A model generated the notes under the pieces. That model saw only the letters and a list, made by a program, of their open reading frames with translations, searched no databases and was not told the DNA's origin. 33,396 bases of DNA from positions 1 to 33,396 of the forward strand of contig JBNGIS010035390.1 in the NCBI GenBank assembly GCA_049999725.1, written 5' to 3'. Origin of the DNA: Haplomitrium mnioides (lineage: Eukaryota; Marchantiophyta; Haplomitriopsida; Calobryales). Position numbers and translations under genes: made by a program. Positions within the stretch are counted from its first letter, which is position 1, and every line of letters starts with the position of its first letter. Shown here one piece after another: positions 12,152 through 22,404 of the stretch.

Positions 12152-12478
12152 TGTAAAAGAACTCAAAGATCGAATCTAAATGAGTAAGAACTTTAGTGAA
12201 CTCTAATAGAGTTCTTCAACCAAATGCCAATAAGGCAAGCAAAAACCAAGCAACAAAAAACCCAAGTGATTTGAGAGAAACTCGAAAATGGGACTGGGGT
12301 TATGAAGCCCTTCTATTTATACAAGAGAAGAAGATGTCATCCCTCTTTCTTCACTTACAAGTCACTAGCAAGACAAGTAATCTTATCTCAATTCAACCCT
12401 AAAAATAACCCTCTACTGCTTTCTTCACTCCTCTCTATTTTCTTATTAATAGCAAAATGTCATGTTTGTACTATTACA
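12152..12478 (-). repeat. gypsy-1 3' LTR (327 bp)
   Basis: It starts TGTAAAAGAACTC and ends GTACTATTACA, and aligns along its length to 16622-17061 and 18504-18988. It is shorter because it lacks a block of internal repeats near the motif AAGTCACTTCTAATTTCAAC. Confidence 0.93.
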
Positions 12479-12494
12479 TAATTATCGTTTTCTA
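12479..12494 (-). other. Candidate purine-rich primer for second-strand synthesis
   Basis: On the minus strand, AGAAAACGATAATTA lies between the chromodomain stop codon (TAG at about 12495-12497) and the TG of the 3' LTR. It is A-rich and only partly purine, so it is a weak or decayed tract. Confidence 0.4.
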
Positions 12495-12740
12495 TTCGAT
12501 GACGTTCTCATCATAACCGATAGTTTCAAATAATCGAATAGCTTCTTGAGTATTATCAAGATTAGAACACGATTCCCAAGTAGCATCATGAACCAGATAT
12601 CACTTCCACAAAACTTTATATTGAACTTGAGGATATCACTCATGTTTGAAGATTTGCATAGCAAAAATGCAGCCCAACTCATATTCTTCATGATCATTAA
12701 GAACAATATGTGGAGGAAGAATTTAAACACGATCAGAAAA
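12495..12740 (-). pseudogene. gypsy-1 chromodomain at the integrase C-terminus
   Basis: Read on the minus strand with frame changes: MKIHNVFHVSKIKPFVS (from 12802), then NDHEEYE, VQYKVLWK, DATWES and DENVIE before the stop. The order matches the chromodomain tail of plant chromoviruses, which directs integration to marked chromatin. At least one stop is present. Confidence 0.8.
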
Positions 12741-12999
12741 GAAGATGGACTAGAAACAAAAGGTTTAATTTTAGATACATGGAATACATTATGAATCTTC
12801 ATATGGAAAAGAAGATCAAGTTTGTATGCAATAGGAGAAATAATTTGAGAATTTGAGAAAGGACCAATCCAAGCTGGAGATAACTTAGAGACTTAAGTAT
12901 TTAAGGACAAAAGAAGATCATGAGTAAAAAGCATAACTTGGTTACTTAAAACATAAGAAAAATCACAATTGTGTTTATCGACATATTTTTCTGCCAATT

Positions 13000-13800
13000 T
13001 TGAGCAATAACAAGATGGTTTTTGGCATCCTTCAAAGAGAAAGATAAATGAGACAAAAAAGGTAGAAAAACTTGGAACATTGGAAAGGAAGGAGAAAGAA
13101 AATCGTTAAAAACAAAAGAATGTTGACTAGAATTAAAAAAGAAATGAGAAAGTCGAGTACTTGTTTTTTTGGAGTTGTTGTATACAAACTCCACAACCAG
13201 TAAGAAACTATCCCAATCTATGTGATGAATATTGATAAATACGCAAAGTATATCCTCCATAGTGCAATTTGCGTGTTCAGTTTACCCATTTTTTTGAGGA
13301 TGATAAGCCGTAGACATAAATAGTTTGGTACAAAAAAGTGTGAACAACTCTCACCAAAACTTCCTCGTGAATCGTGGATCTCTATCACATATTAACACCT
13401 TTGGCATTTCATGATATCGAGAGAAAATATCATAGTAAATCTTTGCCAATTGTGGAGCATCCACTATATCCACTGTCGGTGCTAGATGAATTTGTTTGCT
13501 TAGCTTATCTACAAACACCACAATGGCAGTAAACCCATGAAACGTGGTTGGAAGCAAAGTAGCAAGATCTAAACTTAGATATTCCCACCGAGGAGTAGGA
13601 ATCGCTAGTGGTTGAAGAAAACCAGGTAGTTTTTTATTTGAAGCCTTGTCTTGCTGACAACTTTTATAAGAATGAACAAAGCCACAAAGATCTTGAGTTA
13701 GGTTTGGCCACCACCAAGTGCGTTGAAACAACTCCATAGTCTTGTCTACCCCAAGATACTCATAGATTGGAATGTTATTTGCTTCTTGTAAACGTGTTAT
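13000..13800 (-). pseudogene. gypsy-1 integrase
   Basis: The open stretch 13737-13351 reads TWWWPNLTQDL, SCQQDKASN, WEYLSLDLATLLP (first catalytic Asp), IVVFVDKLSKQIHLAP and VLICDRDPRFT (second catalytic Asp). The zinc-binding region appears to have one Cys replaced by Tyr (SYKSC). Further integrase sequence continues below 13260 in another frame. Confidence 0.88.
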
Positions 13801-14086
13801 TCAAAGCACATCATCTTGTGGAACATATATTTGATGGCCTTGATAGAGAAAACTATCTCGAACATTAAAAGCATCATACTGACTATCTTTGACCACCAAA
13901 CGTGCCCTAACAAGATTAAAGAAGGCATCTTCATGTAATTTTTGTCAAAAGCCGTCACGGGTTTCTTCATCAAGATGCAATATACCAACATTTGCAACCT
14001 CCAAAATATTTAGTCGATGATCCAATCTTCGTGACAATGCATCAAGAATGGTATGAAACCTTTTCAGCTTATACTCCAACTTTATA

Positions 14087-14419
14087 TCAAAGAGCTGTAG
14101 CTGATCTTCCTATCGATGATGATGGTTTGTCATGTTTTCTAAGTGAATTTATTGCAATAAGGGTTTTTGAAATTATATGCCTTTGTAAAAGATACTGTCT
14201 CCAAACCTTGGTAGCATAAACCATCGTCAATCGCTCTCTATTCCTTACTGAATAATTTCTCTCCGTTGCATTTAGTTGGTGTGACATGAAGGCAATTGGA
14301 TGAAGTCCATCTTCAAACTCTTGTTGTAACATTGCTCCAATAGCAAAATTAGAGGCATCAAAATCAACTATACAAAATGCTTTTGGATTATCCAGTTGTA
14401 GAATTAGATGAAAAGACAT
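14087..14419 (-). pseudogene. gypsy-1 RNase H domain
   Basis: Reads FCIVDFDASNFAIGAMLQQ, LHPIAFMSHQLNATERNYSV and VYATKVWRQYL, the standard Ty3/gypsy RNase H order; the usual E of NYxxxExE is partly altered. Frame breaks lie on both sides. Confidence 0.9.
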
Positions 14420-14566
14420 CGCATCATTGAGTTGTTGAAATGCCTCTTGCTCTTTGGTAGTCCATTGAAACTTTGCCTCCTTGCTTAGCAGATTTGTAAG
14501 CAGTGCAACAATATGAGTATAGTAGTGGATGAATCTTCAATAAAAACTTGCCAATCGATTGAAAGC

Positions 14567-15144
14567 TCAAATATCCTTTGCATCATTTGGTGTTGGCCAC
14601 TCTGTAATAGCTTTAATTTTCTCTTCCTCCATCTTGATGCCCTTCGCAGACACTTTATGTCCCAAGTAAGTCACCTCTTGCTTCCAAAACTGACACTTAG
14701 ACTTCTTGCAATAAAACTTCCGATTGCGTAGTCTTTGCAATACTTCTTTGAGATGCCTACGATGCTCAACTTCACTCTTACTAAAGATAATGATATCGTC
14801 CAAAAACACCAACACTAACTTATCCAATAAACCATCAAAAACTCAATGCATTTGATCTATTAATATCGTCGGAGCATTAGTAAGGCCAAATGTAAGAACC
14901 TTCCACTCAAAATGCCCATACCTTGTACAAAAAGCTATCTTTAGCACATCACTTGGCTTGATAGGAATTTTCCAAAACCACTTTGAAGAACCAACTTAGA
15001 AAAGAATCGCGCACCACTAAATTGATCCAACAAACTATCAATATAAGATAGAGGGTAGGCATTCTTCATTGTTTGATTGTTCAAGCCTCGATAATATGTA
15101 TAAAGACAAAATCCACCATCTTTCTTTAGTACAAAGAATATCAA
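14567..15144 (-). pseudogene. gypsy-1 reverse transcriptase
   Basis: Two frames: 15144-14941 (FVLKKDGGFCLYTYYRGLNN, AYPLSYIDSLLDQ) and 14827-14567 (VFLDDIIIFSKSEVEH with the catalytic DD, then KSKCQFWKQEVTYLGH). A frameshift and stops fall between them. Confidence 0.92.
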
Positions 15145-15638
15145 AGCTCCTCAAAGCGAAGTACTATATTGAATAAAATCCTTATCAAGAAGATCTGTGA
15201 ATGTCTTTTGAAGCTTCTCTAATTCTTGTAGTGATAACCGATATATAGGTCGATTTTAAGAAGTGATTTTTGATATCAACTCAATCAAAATAAGCATTCC
15301 TTGATCATCTGTAACCCTTTTGGTAAATCCTTTGGAAACACATCCACAAACTCCTTCAAAATATTATCTATCATTAAGGTATGTGCACTTTTTCCTCCCT
15401 TCTTACTCAAGTTTATGATGGGCTTGATCTAAATAGCAAAGACATGCAACTCTTGCTCCACTGAATTAATATGATGAATCAATTTATGCTTCTTCACCAA
15501 CAATATCAAACACCCAAAAAAATCCTTCCCTTGTAAGATAACTTGAATATGTCGTTTTGCCTAATCAATTCGAGTGGATCGACCTTCAAGCCAATGCAAC
15601 CCTAAAATGATGTCATATTATACATATGCAATAACAAA

Positions 15639-15866
15639 TTACATAGATTCAGTGTACTCTTTTCTAATCCTTAGAAACAATAGCTTTTTAGAATGAAACA
15701 CGTTATGCTTTTGGCCATCGGCTATAGTCACAACACTTTCCTTGATAGACCTAAATTTTGCGTTGATTATCTTAGCAAAACACAATGACATAAAATTTTC
15801 AAAACTTTCACTATCCACTAGCATTCTACAAAAGTACTCCTCATTCATATCATCAATATGGAACAA
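15639..15866 (-). pseudogene. gypsy-1 aspartic protease remnant
   Basis: Reads CRMLVDSESFENFMS, the position of the family's LxDSGAxxxF motif; the Gly after DS is lost, so it is probably inactive. It lies between gag and reverse transcriptase, as expected. Confidence 0.7.
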
Positions 15867-15872
15867 GGTACC

Positions 15873-16593
15873 TCAAATTCTAGTCAAAATTTTAATTCCA
15901 TTAGAACTTGCAAAGTTTTTAGTACAATGTTTGAATGGTTGAGGACGCAACCTAGATTCTATAGCAATGAGTAATGAGTCATGCCACTCCGCCATGCACA
16001 TTGCTTCTTCTAATTGAATAAGATCTCTCATTATAGCTTCCATTCTTGTGCGAGGTTTCAATCTCTGAACAAAACAGTCTAGTGCTTCTTCTTCTCTTAT
16101 ATCAAAAATTTTCATAATCATATCTTGAAAATATGCAATATAGCTTCTTATTATACCAAGTTGCTTCAATTCAGCCAATCAATCTCTTGCTACTTTTGAA
16201 GCATTTACAATCCTAAATCTTGAAATCACCACTCCTTTGAATTCACACCAAGAAACAATAGGAGCAACAAATCCACATTATGCTTGTTCTATTTGATATC
16301 TCCACCAAGTCCTTGCAACTCCTTCTAAATGACTTACCACAAATAGAACTCATCGACCATCTTCTCTAATGTTTGTAGCTTCAAAATGTTGCTCACAATT
16401 GAATATGAAGTTCTGAGATGCACCAAAAACCATCTTTCTATCATATGATTTTGAGGTTGGAAATAGCCGATAGTCTTTTTTTCTCAAAAAGTTTCTCTCT
16501 CTTTCATTTTCACTTCCAAAAGATGTGAAAGATGTTCAAGTCGTTGTTGCATTGCTTGAACCACCACCTCTTTATTCTCCATGTAACTCATAC
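15873..16593 (-). pseudogene. gypsy-1 gag
   Basis: It starts with MSYMENKEVVVQAMQQRLE just inside the primer site. A gag capsid-like segment follows in pieces (VARTWWRYQIEQ, then LGIIRSYIAYFQD, DCFVQRLKPRTR). Stops and frameshifts interrupt it. I could not find an intact zinc knuckle. Confidence 0.75.
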
Positions 16594-16610
16594 AAAAAAA
16601 GAACTGTAAA

Positions 16611-16620
16611 TCTGATACCA
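16611..16620 (-). other. Primer binding site, tRNA-iMet type
   Basis: On the minus strand TGGTATCAGA follows the 5' LTR end after one base. It matches the complement of the plant initiator methionine tRNA 3' end used by many plant LTR elements. It fixes the element's orientation and the 5' LTR border. Confidence 0.88.
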
Positions 16621-16621
16621 A

Positions 16622-17061
16622 TGTAAAAGAGCTCAAAGACCAAATCCAAATGAGTAAGAACTCATAATAAACTCTAATAGAGTTTTCAACTAAATGCCAA
16701 TAAGACAAGCAAAAGCTAATTAACCAAAGAACCCGAGTAATTTGAGAAAAACTTCAAAATGAGGAGTGGGGCTATGAAGCCCTTCTATGTATACAAGAGA
16801 AGAAGGTGCCATCCCTCTTTCTTCACTTACAAGTCACTTCCAATTTCAACCATAGAACTCATCATTAGAAGTCACTTCTAATTTCAACCCTAAAATTGCT
16901 TACTTAGAAGTCATTTCTAATTTCAACCCTAAAAGTTCTAAAATTAACTTCAAAGACAAGTAATATTATCTCAATTCAACCCTAAAAATAACCCTTTACC
17001 ACTTCCTTCACTCCTCTCTATTTTCTTATAAATAGTACAACATTATGTTTGTACTATTACA
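16622..17061 (-). repeat. gypsy-1 5' LTR (440 bp)
   Basis: It starts TGTAAAAGAGCTC and ends GTACTATTACA in plus-strand terms. It has three tandem versions of a ~40-bp block with AATTTCAACC(C/A)TA at 16850-16970, partly missing in the other LTR. Confidence 0.93.
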
Positions 17062-18503
17062 AATAGCTTCCACATCAATAGTATTGTCTTGATGCTTATG
17101 AGTAAAGAAAAATTTAGACATAATATGCTTGATCTAGTCTACTTTGACAAAGCTATTGAAAACTTGTTCAACACATACCAAGTTATCTTCATACAAAACA
17201 TTAGAATTAGATACAAAACAAACTATAGTGCACACTTATGTGATCAAACATACTCTGTAACCAAATACACTCCCTACTAGCATTATATAGTCCAATAATC
17301 TCAGTATGGTTAGAAGAGTTACACGTCAAAGTCTATTTAGTACTCTTCCATGATATAGTTGTAAGGCCATAAATGAATATATATCCAGTTTGTGACTTTG
17401 CATCATCTAGACATGAGAGATATCTAGCACCAACATAACTTGTAAGTATCTTATTAATATGTTTCAGGTAGTAAAGTCTCATGTCTATAGCAAGATATGT
17501 TTGATACCTTTCCAATGTCATATGATGAGGGTTGTGAACTATGTCTAGCAAACAAATTCATGACAAAAGAAATATCAGGTGAAGTTTGGTTGGCAAGAAA
17601 CATAGGAGCACCAGTAGGTGAGAGGTAAGGTTTAACCAAGCCAAGTAAGGGCTTAGTGTTAGTTCTCTTCTTAAACATGTCTTTATCTCTATCCAATGTT
17701 CAAATCTATATAGAAGAAGTAACAAGATGAGCTTTGTCCATATTAAATTGTTGTAAGACCTTTTTGGTATATGTATTTTGATGCATAAGTGTACCATCAT
17801 CAAGGTACTCAAATTGAAGGCCTAAATAATAATTGGTCTTGTCAATATCATTCATATCAAAAAAATTATTAAACAATAATGGTATGTTTAAGTAATAATT
17901 GATGACTAAAGATTAATATCATCAATATAAAAGCAACAACCATAAATTCATTGTTTACGTGTTTGATGAATAAGAATGATGTAATGTCTTCATTATGAAA
18001 ACCTATAGCTAACATTTCTAACACCAAATTCTACTACTTTGCTTAAGTCTATATAAAAATCTTACAATCTTGAATTCATATCCATCCTTGGCTAAGGACA
18101 TAGATTGATCCACTCGAGGGACAATAGGTCCTCTCCTATGAGAGAAAATAGGTCCACTTTGTAATATGTACATCTCAGAGACTATAGATCCTTGCTTTAA
18201 GCTCACTCATTGGGGTCTCAAAGTGGTCTTGTATATCAAAGTAGATGTATAGCTTTGAGGTTTTCCCTTGGAGATATACTCTCTTGAATATGATAGACAT
18301 TCCTTTTGATTAGTTCAAAAAGTGCTTTCATGTAAATTTGGGTATCCAATACCCTATCAATGTATGTTTTCACTACATCTATTTGATGTATCATAAGGTC
18401 ATGCCCTAGGGAAAATCCAACTAGATACCAATATGTGGTAGCATCTATAATATGAGCATATGTGAGATCAAAGTCTCTCCCATATATTTGTACATAACCT
18501 TTG
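17062..18503 (-). pseudogene. Ty1/copia pol remnant (reverse transcriptase and RNase H)
   Basis: Minus strand, read from high to low across frames: YGRDFDLTYAHIIDATTYWY; HQIDVVKTYIDRVLDTQIYM; FLYRLKQSSRIW; catalytic YIDD at 17918-17929; GTLMHQNTYTKKVLQQF; PYLSPTGAPMFLANQTSPDI; SQTGYIFIYGLTTISWKSTK; SNHTEIIGLYNASRECIWL; and KFFFTHKHQDNTIDVE. It is continuous in order with copia reverse transcriptase and RNase H, with many stops. It ends at the gypsy-1 target duplication and resumes at 12151. At the high side it is cut at 18503 by the gypsy-2 LTR; gag, protease and integrase were not found. Confidence 0.9.
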
Positions 18504-19694
18504 TGTAAAAAAAACTCAAAAACAACTCCAAATAAGTAATAACTCAAGATAACTCTAATAGAGTTATCATCCAAATGCTTATAAAGCAAGCAACAAGGCC
18601 AAGCCAACCAAATACCAAGTAGCCAAGTAACCAAAAAGGAAAAGCCAACCAAATGCTAAGAGATGAAATCCTCCAAATAGAGCACAAGCAAATGGTCAAA
18701 CCAATTAAGACAAACTCGAGAATGAAAAGTTGGGTAATGAAGCCCTTCTATTTACACTTGAGAAGAAAGTATCATCCTACTTTACTTACAATGCACTTTC
18801 AATTTCAACCCTAAAATTGATCTTATCTTACTTCTTTAAAAGTAACTTCCAAGGCAATAATCCTTATATCAATTTACTAGAAGAATTTCAACCAAAAACA
18901 AAGTATCCTCTTTTGGTAGTCACTACCATTCCTTTCACTCCCTTTTATTTTCTTATAAATAGTACAAAGTCGTGTTTTTAATATTACATAATTCATGTCA
19001 TCTAATTGATGACGTTCTCATCACTGTTGCAACTTTCAAGTAACTGAATAACATCTTGAGTATTTTTAATGTTAGAAAAAGGCTCTTAAATAGCATCATG
19101 AGCAAATATCATTCCCACAAAACCTTATATTGAACTTGAAGATATTGTCTTTGATTGATAACATGTCTTGCCAAAATGCGGACCATTTCATATTTTTCAT
19201 GATCATCAAGAACTATTGCGGAAGGAGGAAGTTGAACACAATTTGGAAAAGAAGATGAAATAGAAACAAAAGGCTGAATTTTATAGATATGGACAATAGG
19301 ATAAATCTTCATGTGGAGAGAAAGGTCAAGTTTGCAAGCAATGGGAGAAATAACTTGAAATTTAGAGAAAGAACCAATCCAAGTTGGAGATAACTTACGG
19401 ACTTGAGTATCTAAAGACAAGAGAAGATCATGAGTAGAGAGCAAAACTAGGTCACCTAAAATATAAGAGAAATCATGCTATTGTTTATTGACATATTTTT
19501 TTGCTAATTTTGAGCAATAACAAGATAGTTCAAGACATCTTGTAAGGAAGACGATGAACGAGACAAAAATGTAAAAATACTTAGAACATTGGAAGAGGAA
19601 GAATAAATGAAATAAATGAAAAAAAAAATCCAATACTTGCGTGTTTGGAGTTGTTGTAAGCAAACTCCACAACCACTAAGAAACTATCCCAATT
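18504..19694 (-). mobile_element. 3' fragment of a second gypsy copy (gypsy-2)
   Basis: A 485-bp LTR at 18504-18988 (TGTAAAAAAAACTC to TAATATTACA) is homologous to both gypsy-1 LTRs. About 706 bp of internal sequence follows, including the chromodomain region (HMKIYPIVHIYKIQPFVS, DDHEKYEM, VQYKVLWE). Homology to gypsy-1 (to about 13222 there) stops near 19694, after AAGAAACTATCCCAAT. The 5' part and its LTR are absent. Confidence 0.9.
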
Positions 19695-20094
19695 GTGAAA
19701 ATATTGGAAATCTTGAAATCAATGAAAAGTATAAAAAATGTGTTTTGTTTTCACACAAAAAAACTTGTATTTTGGATGGAATACATTTTGAAGCCAAAAA
19801 ATTGAAGCAAATATCAAAATGAAGTCATTTTGAAATAAATTTGGTTGCACAAACTTTATGCACATATAGGCATTGTACCATTAAAATTTTATTTTTGAAA
19901 AATAAATACAAAACTTGAGCAAAAGCCCAAGTAGACCAGAAGTCAAGGGAATCAATTTGGAGTCTCAATGGACAAAAGCTACAAAATCTATTCTTGCGTG
20001 GAGTTCAGAACTCTATTTTGAAGTCCAAGCAAAAAAAGAGGCTTTCTGCTTTGCTTCAAAATCCATGTGTGCAAAGGATGAAGTGGTCATGTTT
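19695..20094. other. AT-rich, nothing recognised
   Basis: Four hundred bases with no motif, splice pattern or detectable repeat. Small open frames (19616-19822, 19915-20097 plus) are not supported. Confidence 0.4.
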
Positions 20095-20445
20095 TGACAA
20101 GGGTTTAGCAATTCATAATCTTCTAAAATTCAAAGATTCATATCCACAAAGGATTCATAACTCAAAATCAAAAGGACTAGAGTACTTAAACAAGCAATAG
20201 GTTTAGAAATTTGTTTTAGAGTCTAAACGCACAGAGAGCTCCAAGTTTTGGACCAAAGTCCCTTCAACCAAAGGGTTTCGAGTTCCACATCAGAGTCTTT
20301 GAGTAGTTTAGGTTCTAAGTTCTATACAATAGTCTTCATTTGTACAAGGTTTAGAGTTTTGTATGAGAGTTTAAGTGTGTAGAAGACTCCCACTTCCACA
20401 CCAAAGTCTATTTGTGCATAGAAATTTGAGTTCTACATCTGAGCA
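20095..20445. repeat. Degenerate ~38-bp minisatellite
   Basis: Repeated blocks resemble GTTTAGAGTTCTACA then CAAAGTCTTTTTGTG, for example GAGTTCCACATCAGAGTCTTTGAG, AAGTTCTATACAATAGTCTTC, CACTTCCACACCAAAGTC and GAGTTCTACATCTGAGC. Units are strongly diverged and spacing is irregular (about 35-45 bp). Confidence 0.6.
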
Positions 20446-20649
20446 CTTCTCATTTTGTAAAATTATTCAACAAATTATAAACTTCATGAGTTGGCATTTG
20501 CTCACAATGTCCTTTAAAAAAATAGTCCATCCACTTACACACAGATGCTCCTTCAGCAGATAATTCTTTATTTCCAAAAATGCTTATGGAATCCATATTC
20601 TTGAGATTTTAAATCCTTTGGATTCCATCATTCTCTAGAGATAGTATTA

Positions 20650-21645
20650 ACTACTTGAAAGGTTATCTATATACAACGGTACCGCTAAGTAGAGTAACTC
20701 AACTATCAAGATTGGAGTCTTTTTTTGTATTCCCCATTGTAAGGTAATATCTCGATTCTTTATGCTTTGTCGAAAGTATATTTCTCCCGCATTTCTTAAG
20801 AAATCTATCTTGCACAATGACAAACAATTATTTCAGCAACATGAAATTTTCGTCAATTTCAAATTGATATTAGATTGAGCTTTTTCTTTACAAATCTTTT
20901 GTCATGATGGACTTTCGACAGTGAATTGTCACATAAAGTATTTACCTATTTGGGTTTTGATCCATATAAAGAACTCTTATGTTTTTCCAATCAATTGGGT
21001 CTGTAGGAAAATCTAGCCATTGAAGATAAAGCATTATCTTCGAGATCTTGTGCATCAACAAAAATATTTTTCGTTCTTCTGAAATATTTTTTTGACCTAT
21101 GTAGACCAATTTGAGATGTAGGAGAACTCAAACACATTGAAACAAAAACAATCAAAGCTCTTAGTGATAACTCCAACAAAATATTGAGTGGCAGAGGCTT
21201 TTTGCTTGAATCATTGTCTAAACTAACACCTATAGATTCTCAAACGCTTTATGTTTCAAAAATACCTTCTATTCTTGCTTAGAGGTCCAACTTGTGTAGA
21301 ATTCACTGTTTGTTTCAGTGTTGTTAAAGGTGGTAGTGTATTGCCTTCAAAGTTGAAGCAATCATCTGTTTCAATGCTTTTAGTCTTTTGAACAAATAAA
21401 TTTGGATCCTCTACATTGTCGTCGTCATCTATTGTTGACAAAAGAACCTCCACAACTCTTTGATAATTGTGACTTGAAAGTTTAGTTGTTGATTTAATAG
21501 TATGTTTCTTTTTCTTGAATCTCAAATGATGAGTTTTGGTTTGAGAGAAACAAAGTTCTGTTGTAGTGTCGAACCGTTTCCGCTCGTTAGTTACTATGTT
21601 TTGAGAATCTTTAGAAGGAATAAAATTTGATCGCTTGTCTGGCAT
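20650..21645 (-). pseudogene. Decayed protein-coding gene, unrecognised
   Basis: The minus-strand open stretch 21645-21256 (129 aa) starts MPDKRSNFIPSKDSQN. It has a basic patch RFKKKKHTIK and an acidic patch STIDDDDNVEDPN, suggesting a nuclear or nucleic-acid-binding protein. Past a break, 21179-20991 reads MLELSLRALIVFVSMC and FVDAQDLEDNALSSMARF. After another shift, down to about 20650, fragments such as IHCRKSIMTKDL, YQFEIDENFMLLK and RNILSTKHKESRYYLTMG look like real protein but carry stops. It is divergent from the methyltransferase-like gene, with about 730 bp between. I cannot name the family. Confidence 0.45.
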
Positions 21646-22404
21646 GATATATCAAATGTGTGCATAAGGTTGAGTCTTGGATCCTATGTACGTATAGAGT
21701 TCAATCGTTCATCGTATATGCGGATAGGGTTCACTCACACGGTCTTCCTTTGTTGATATATCTATTCAACAATTGGCATGTTTTTGCTCAAAATATTTGC
21801 CATCATACTTGACCCTCTTAGTACGCCACCACTTCACTTCTTAGAATGCCAATTTGAAAGTATCTCTGATTGTTAGCAAAAACTAGCACTTTTTTTAGAA
21901 CATGAATATTGAAATTCTAATCGCTTCTTGTCTCTCAACACTCTTACTATTTAAAAATACTAACCAAAAAGTTAAAAAAATCAAAGAAATGATTTAAGAA
22001 AATATTCATGTTAGACACTAATATACCCCCAAAATGGGTTTTTTTTTTTAAAACCCACAAAATGGTAAAATAGTGAAACTTTTGTGAAGGAAAACAAAAT
22101 AAACTAGAAATATGAAAAACAAAACTGCGCTTTATATACTAAATTTTTCTTCACTGTGTGAACCTACATATCAAGAGCTCTGTGAATCATTTTTTAGCAA
22201 GAAAATGAGTTTTTTGAAATTCATGTATAAAAGTAGCGACAACAGAAAGTTTTTATCCATTGTCGCGAGTTGAGTTATGAGATCACGTTTTTTTTTTGTG
22301 GTCATTTGTGCATTTTCCTATCTTTTGGTCTATTTTTGCCCTTCAATTTTCTGATATTTAATCTTTCAATTTCAGAGTGAGTTTTTTTTTGCATGTTTTT
22401 GTAG
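21646..22404. other. AT-rich spacer between two divergent decayed genes
   Basis: About 750 bp with homopolymer T and A runs and no coding motif. It could have held a shared promoter. The end has a T-rich tract followed by TTTTTGTAG at 22396-22404, a good splice acceptor for the first recognisable piece of the plus-strand gene, so an earlier exon may be hidden here. Confidence 0.4.

Larger units (their letters stand above)
12152..17061 (-). mobile_element. Full-length, decayed Ty3/gypsy chromovirus with two LTRs (gypsy-1)
   Basis: A 4.9-kb element read on the minus strand: 5' LTR 17061-16622, primer site, gag, protease, reverse transcriptase, RNase H, integrase, chromodomain, purine-rich end, 3' LTR 12478-12152. 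Both LTRs run TG..CA. A 5-bp target duplication AATAG lies at 12147-12151 and 17062-17066. All reading frames carry stops and frameshifts, so it cannot move by itself. It sits inside a copia element. Confidence 0.93.
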
